64,000 nucleotides of DNA. It comes from Endozoicomonas euniceicola (lineage in GTDB: Bacteria > Pseudomonadota > Gammaproteobacteria > Pseudomonadales > Endozoicomonadaceae). The translations under genes and the position numbers were made by a program. Location of the stretch: positions 4,713,001-4,777,000 of the forward strand of contig NZ_CP103300.1 of assembly GCF_025562755.1 (NCBI RefSeq). The letters are read 5' to 3'. The notes under the pieces are model-generated. The model did not search any database. It was not told where the DNA came from and saw nothing but the letters and a program-made list of their open reading frames with translations. The stretch's first letter is position 1. Every line of letters starts with the position of its first letter. This document shows positions 60,182 through 64,000 of the stretch, piece by piece.

Positions 60182-61189
60182 ATGATCAAAATCGCTATCA
60201 ACGGCTATGGCCGTATCGGCCGTAATGTTCTGCGCGCACTGTATGAAGCAGGTCGCCGTGATGAATACCAGATCGTTGCTATCAACGACCTGGGCGATGC
60301 TAAAATCAACACGCACCTGACCAAGTACGACACTGTGCACGGTCGTTTCAATGCTCAGGTTGAAGAAGGTGAGAACGCACTGTTTGTAAACGGTGACGAA
60401 ATCAAAACGTTCTCTGAGCGTGATCCTTCTAACCTGCCCTGGGCTGACCTGGGTGTGGACGTAGTTTTCGAATGTACCGGCGTATTCCGCTCCAAGGACG
60501 CTTGTCAGCCTCACCTGGACGCTGGTGCCAAGAAAGTCATCATCTCTGCTCCTGGTTCTAACGTAGACGCTACTATCGTTTACGGTGTTAACCACGAGAC
60601 TCTGACTTCCGACATGACCGTTATCTCTAACGCGTCCTGCACCACCAACTGCCTGGCTCCAATCGCCAAGCCTCTGAACGACGCTCTGGGTATTGAAAAA
60701 GGTCTGATGACCACCATCCACGCGTACACCAATGACCAGCGTCTGAGCGACGTATACCACAGCGACCTGTATCGTGCCCGTGCCGCTGCACAGAACATGA
60801 TCCCAACCGCTACGGGTGCTGCTGCTGCTGTAGGTCTGGTGGTTCCGGAACTGAAAGGCAAGTTCGACGGCATGGCGGTTCGCGTTCCCACTGTTAACGT
60901 ATCTCTGGTAGACCTGAACTTCGTTGCTGGCCGCGAAACCACTGTTGAAGAAGTGAACGAAATCATTGCTACTGCGGCCAAGTCTTCCGAAGCCATGAGC
61001 AAGGTTCTGCACGTGAACTACGAGCCTCTGGTTTCCATGGACTTCAACCACAGCCCGTTCTCTTCCAGCTTCGATGCGACCCAGACTCGCGTACAAGGCA
61101 ACCTGGTTAAGGTAATGTCCTGGTACGACAACGAGTGGGGCTTCTCCAACCGTATGCTGGACACCGCTAAGGCTTTCATGAACGCCTGA
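60182..61189 (+). CDS. gapA: glyceraldehyde-3-phosphate dehydrogenase
   Basis: Oxidises glyceraldehyde 3-phosphate to 1,3-bisphosphoglycerate with NAD. The ATG at 60182 follows GGAGA; the frame extends 20 codons upstream without similarity. The 335-residue protein has the NAD-binding INGYGRIGRNVLRAL, the catalytic Cys in SNASCTTNCLAPIAKPL and the His in TTIHAYTNDQRL. It also has ATGAAAAVG and the C-terminal WYDNEWGFSNRMLDTA. Very strong codon bias. pykA and pfkA follow on the same strand but after a terminator. Confidence 0.97.
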   Translation: MIKIAINGYGRIGRNVLRALYEAGRRDEYQIVAINDLGDAKINTHLTKYDTVHGRFNAQVEEGENALFVNGDEIKTFSERDPSNLPWADLGVDVVFECTGVFRSKDACQPHLDAGAKKVIISAPGSNVDATIVYGVNHETLTSDMTVISNASCTTNCLAPIAKPLNDALGIEKGLMTTIHAYTNDQRLSDVYHSDLYRARAAAQNMIPTATGAAAAVGLVVPELKGKFDGMAVRVPTVNVSLVDLNFVAGRETTVEEVNEIIATAAKSSEAMSKVLHVNYEPLVSMDFNHSPFSSSFDATQTRVQGNLVKVMSWYDNEWGFSNRMLDTAKAFMNA

Positions 61190-61203
61190 GTGTTGTTTGA
61201 CTG

Positions 61204-61236
61204 AAAACACAGGCTCTTTATGAGCCTGTGTTTTTA
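61204..61236 (+). terminator. gapA terminator
   Basis: AAAACACAGGCTC / GAGCCTGTGTTTTT with a TTTAT loop, 14 bases after gapA. Confidence 0.93.
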
Positions 61237-61495
61237 TTGTTTTCCGCTTATGCTTATGCTTATGTTGTTGTGGAATAAGTGTAGGGGAATAAGCAGTAGT
61301 AAAAAGAAGACAGTGCTCGTTTTACCAGAGTGGCTCTGTAATGACTATACTGTCTCGGGCTGACTCCTGAGGAGATTGTCTTCTTTTTTCTGTTGTTTGA
61401 CGTACCGTTTATTCATCATGAACCAGAAGTGAGCCATTCCAGTACAAATTACCAAACAGGCGGCCAGGATACCGGTCAAACTTGAGGGGGATAAC
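61237..61495 (+). promoter_or_regulatory. pykA upstream region
   Basis: No gene visible. It must contain the pykA promoter; a TATACT at 61347-61352 is a possible -10 box without a good -35. GAGGGGG precedes the pykA start. Confidence 0.35.
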
Positions 61496-62932
61496 ATGCT
61501 CAGACGCACGAAAATCGTTGCCACACTCGGTCCTGCTACTCAGACCGATGAGCAGTTAACAAAGCTGATAAAGGCTGGTGTTAATGTTGTCCGCCTGAAC
61601 TTTTCACACGGTGATGCTGAAGACCACCGAACCCGCGCCGGGCAGGTTCGTACCATTTCTACCCGCCTTGGGCGCAGTGTCGCCATACTGGGTGACCTTC
61701 AGGGGCCCAAAATACGTATAGGCCGGTTCCAGAATGGCAAAATCAATTTGCCTGACGGGGCTGAATTTGTGCTGGATGCAGAGCTACCCATTGATGCCGG
61801 CGATGAAACCCAGGTCGGTCTTGCTTACAAAGACTTGCCCAATGACTGCAAGGTGGGCGATGTGCTATTGCTTGACGACGGTCGTTTAAGTCTGCAAGTG
61901 GTTAAGATTGATGGCTCACGTATCGTGACCACCATTCTGGAGGGTGGTGAGCTGTCGAATAATAAGGGTATCAACCTTGCCGGTGGCGGTTTGTCGGCAG
62001 ACGCCCTGACCGATAAGGACAAGGATGATATCAGGCTGGCAGCCGATATTGGTGTTGATTACCTGGCGGTATCCTTTGTCCGTAGCCCGGACGATATACA
62101 TCTTGCCCGCAAGCTGATGCGACAGGCGGGAGGCAGCGCTTCTGTTCTGTCCAAGATTGAACGAGCCGAAGTCGTTTCTGATCCGAAATTACTCGAAGCG
62201 GTTATACGTGCATCCGATGCCGTGATGGTGGCCCGGGGTGATCTGGGGGTTGAGATAGGAGACGCAGAGTTGATTGGTGTTCAGAAGAACATGATCAATG
62301 AGGCACGCCGTCTGAATCGCCCGGTAATCACTGCAACGCAGATGATGGAGTCCATGATCCACAATACTCAACCGACCCGTGCGGAAGTATTTGATGTGGC
62401 CAATGCGGTGCTGGATGGCACTGATGCCGTGATGCTATCCGGTGAAACGGCGATGGGGAAGCGTCCCCATGAAGTGGTTAAGGCAATGGCTCGTATTTGT
62501 GCCGGTGCTGAGAAAAATCCTGAACTGATTGCCAGGGTTGACCGTGCGGAAGTGGGCAGTTTTGAAGAAACGGACGAAGCCATAGCGCTTGCAGCCACCT
62601 ATGCAGCGAACAATCTGGGGGTCAAGGCCATTGTTTGCCTGACCAAGTCCGGCGCAACACCGTTGTGGGTGTCTCGCATTAACACCGAGTTGCCTATTAT
62701 TGCCCTGACCCGGTACAAAACCACCGAGCGTCGTGTCGCTTTATACCGGGGCGTTGAGGCTGTCGCTTTCGACAGTGGCACCAGGTACGGTCCTGAAGTT
62801 AATGACCGTGCGATTAAAGAACTGAAGAAGCGTGGTTTGCTGGAGCCAGACGATCGTATCATTCTCACCAAAGGTGAGTGTGAAGAGGTTGAAGGAGGCA
62901 CCGATACCATGCAAATCATTACCGTTAAATAA
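61496..62932 (+). CDS. pykA: pyruvate kinase
   Basis: Converts PEP and ADP to pyruvate and ATP. The 478-residue protein is of the PykA (AMP-activated) type by sequence: LRRTKIVATLGPAT, VVRLNFSHG, GDLQGPKIRIG, LLLDDGR, SNNKGINLAGGGLSADAL, the catalytic MVARGDLGVEIGD and the ITATQMMESM loop. The B domain and the C-terminal allosteric domain are present. It follows gapA after 306 bases including the gapA terminator and precedes pfkA by 143 bases. Confidence 0.96.
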   Translation: MLRRTKIVATLGPATQTDEQLTKLIKAGVNVVRLNFSHGDAEDHRTRAGQVRTISTRLGRSVAILGDLQGPKIRIGRFQNGKINLPDGAEFVLDAELPIDAGDETQVGLAYKDLPNDCKVGDVLLLDDGRLSLQVVKIDGSRIVTTILEGGELSNNKGINLAGGGLSADALTDKDKDDIRLAADIGVDYLAVSFVRSPDDIHLARKLMRQAGGSASVLSKIERAEVVSDPKLLEAVIRASDAVMVARGDLGVEIGDAELIGVQKNMINEARRLNRPVITATQMMESMIHNTQPTRAEVFDVANAVLDGTDAVMLSGETAMGKRPHEVVKAMARICAGAEKNPELIARVDRAEVGSFEETDEAIALAATYAANNLGVKAIVCLTKSGATPLWVSRINTELPIIALTRYKTTERRVALYRGVEAVAFDSGTRYGPEVNDRAIKELKKRGLLEPDDRIILTKGECEEVEGGTDTMQIITVK

Positions 62933-63075
62933 ATCTGTCGCATTGAAAGCGCAATGAGTCATCTTCACATCGATTCCGGAAGAGGCTTTTTTCGACCGGT
63001 TTTTTGACTGGGTTGCAGTGCGATTTTTAATGCAAGTTTCAGACAAGTTTCAAGACTAGGGAGACGAACAGAGCC

Positions 63076-64000
63076 ATGGCAGAGATGAAAAAGATTGGCG
63101 TTCTGACTTCGGGTGGCGATGCTCCGGGTATGAACGCAGCCATTCGTTCCGTTGTACGCAGCTGCATTTACTTTGGCGTACAGCCAGTAGTAATTCATGA
63201 AGGCTATAAAGGTCTGATTGAAAATAACCTGGAAGAGGCTAATGCCCGCTCCGTTGCCAACATTATTAACCAGGGGGGGACCTTCCTGAAATCTGCCCGT
63301 TGTGCAGAGTTTCGTACCCCGGAAGGTCGTGCCAAAGCGTTTGAAAATGCTAAAGCCGCGGGACTGGACGGACTGGTTGTTATTGGTGGTGATGGCTCCT
63401 TTACCGGTGCCATGCTGATGGAAGAAGAGCATGGCCTGCCTTGCGTTGGTGTGCCGGGTACTATCGACAACGATATCTTTGGTACTGACTTTACCATCGG
63501 TTACGACACCGCTCTGAATACAGCGGTTGAAGCCATCGATAAAATTCGTGACACGGCAACGTCTCACAACCGTCTGTTCCTGATCGAAGTGATGGGACGT
63601 GATGCTGGTTTTATCGCCCTGAACAGTGGTATTGCAGCCGGTGCTGAAGAGATTCTGATTCCGGAAGAAGATCACTCTGTAGAAAAGCTGATGGATTGCC
63701 TGGAAAACAGCAGTCGTGCCGGCAAGACTTCCAGCATCGTGGTTGTCTCTGAAGGTGAAAAGATTGGCGGTGTGGTAGAGCTGGGGCGTGCAGTGGAAGA
63801 AAGCTTCCCGGAGTACGAAGTGAAGGTCACTGTACTGGGGCACATTCAGCGTGGTGGTAAGCCAACCTGTGCAGACCGGGTACTGGCCAGTCGTCTGGGT
63901 GTTGCAGCTGTTGAGAAACTGATTGAAGGGGTCAGTGGCGTAATGGTTGGTATTCGTGACCAGACAGTCGTGACGACGCCTTTGAAAGAAGCCATCAGCA
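63076..64000 (+). CDS. pfkA: 6-phosphofructokinase, C-terminus cut by the window
   Basis: Phosphorylates fructose 6-phosphate with ATP. The 308 visible codons start at ATG 63076 (an ATG three codons later is possible). Visible motifs: the ATP loop LTSGGDAPGMNAAIRSVVR, VVIGGDGSFTGA, the catalytic Asp in VPGTIDNDIFGTD, EVMGRDAGFIAL and VLGHIQRGGKPTCADR. The Gly after the ATP-site GGDGS indicates the ATP-dependent rather than pyrophosphate-dependent type. About 10-15 residues are missing at the right edge. It completes the pfkA/fba/gapA/pykA glycolytic set in this window. Confidence 0.95.
   Translation, partial: MAEMKKIGVLTSGGDAPGMNAAIRSVVRSCIYFGVQPVVIHEGYKGLIENNLEEANARSVANIINQGGTFLKSARCAEFRTPEGRAKAFENAKAAGLDGLVVIGGDGSFTGAMLMEEEHGLPCVGVPGTIDNDIFGTDFTIGYDTALNTAVEAIDKIRDTATSHNRLFLIEVMGRDAGFIALNSGIAAGAEEILIPEEDHSVEKLMDCLENSSRAGKTSSIVVVSEGEKIGGVVELGRAVEESFPEYEVKVTVLGHIQRGGKPTCADRVLASRLGVAAVEKLIEGVSGVMVGIRDQTVVTTPLKEAIS

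Noticed and set aside
60149..61210. 353-codon frame antisense to gapA
   Set aside because: Covers gapA entirely and has no features of its own.

Overview
The window reads as a chromosomal segment of a marine, host-associated gammaproteobacterium. The order rpe-gph-trpE-trpG-trpD-trpC resembles pseudomonad and oceanospirillalean genomes. Other general markers are petABC, a DUF2058 gene, a sugar PTS and adhE. Several eukaryote-like proteins (a RING finger, an F-box plus WD40 protein, a protein with nuclear-localisation-like basic clusters) and many exported orphan proteins point to an Endozoicomonas-like invertebrate symbiont. That assignment is an inference from gene content, not a search result.

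Layout. 1-3.9 kb: a partial OsmC/YhfA gene, a putative Stv-type adhesin, an ISKra4-type transposase remnant, a lipoprotein Cu/Zn superoxide dismutase and a complete IS605-type element (tnpA/tnpB). 3.9-11.1 kb, minus strand: trpC, trpD, trpG, an exported acidic-tailed protein, trpE, gph, rpe. 11.4-17.7 kb: a RING-finger membrane protein, rplM-rpsI, an exported orphan, the cytochrome bc1 operon petABC, a DUF2058 protein and RidA. 17.8-23.3 kb: an orphan lipoprotein, two head-to-head copies of a dispersed repeat, an 824-residue orphan and gltX. 23.5-27.2 kb: a tRNA region with 15 intact genes (2 Ala-GGC, 7 Glu-TTC, 6 Gly-GCC) and six degenerate Gly copies arranged in 111-bp and 326-bp tandem units, with an exported SDR-like protein inside it.

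27.2-39.8 kb: exported orphans, an NagK-type ROK kinase, two different class II fructose-bisphosphate aldolases, PTS enzyme I, AdhE and an exported Glu/Gly/Ser-repeat protein. 39.9-51.4 kb: an OmpR/EnvZ-like two-component pair, a YgjK-like GH63 lipoprotein, a complete ISL3 insertion with an 8-bp target duplication, an EbgR-like LacI regulator and a GH2 beta-galactosidase. 51.4-59.2 kb: a small exported protein, a heptanucleotide-repeat element, a heptad coiled-coil protein, PtsG, an orphan sugar-binding protein, a 1008-residue exported F-box/WD40 protein and the 3' remnant of a PTS EIIB domain. 59.4-64 kb: HPr, GAPDH, pyruvate kinase and a 6-phosphofructokinase cut by the window end.

The metabolic theme is sugar uptake and glycolysis. 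PtsG, enzyme I and HPr bring in glucose, NagK adds amino sugar, and GH63 and GH2 enzymes release hexoses. Pfk, two Fba, GapA and Pyk carry the flux, and AdhE allows fermentative redox balance beside bc1-dependent respiration. The PTS genes are scattered over 25 kb and no EIIA (crr) is visible. The most unusual parts are the tRNA array with mosaic pseudo-tRNAs, the eukaryote-like proteins, the dispersed heptamer-repeat element and the structured RNA region after ptsH.
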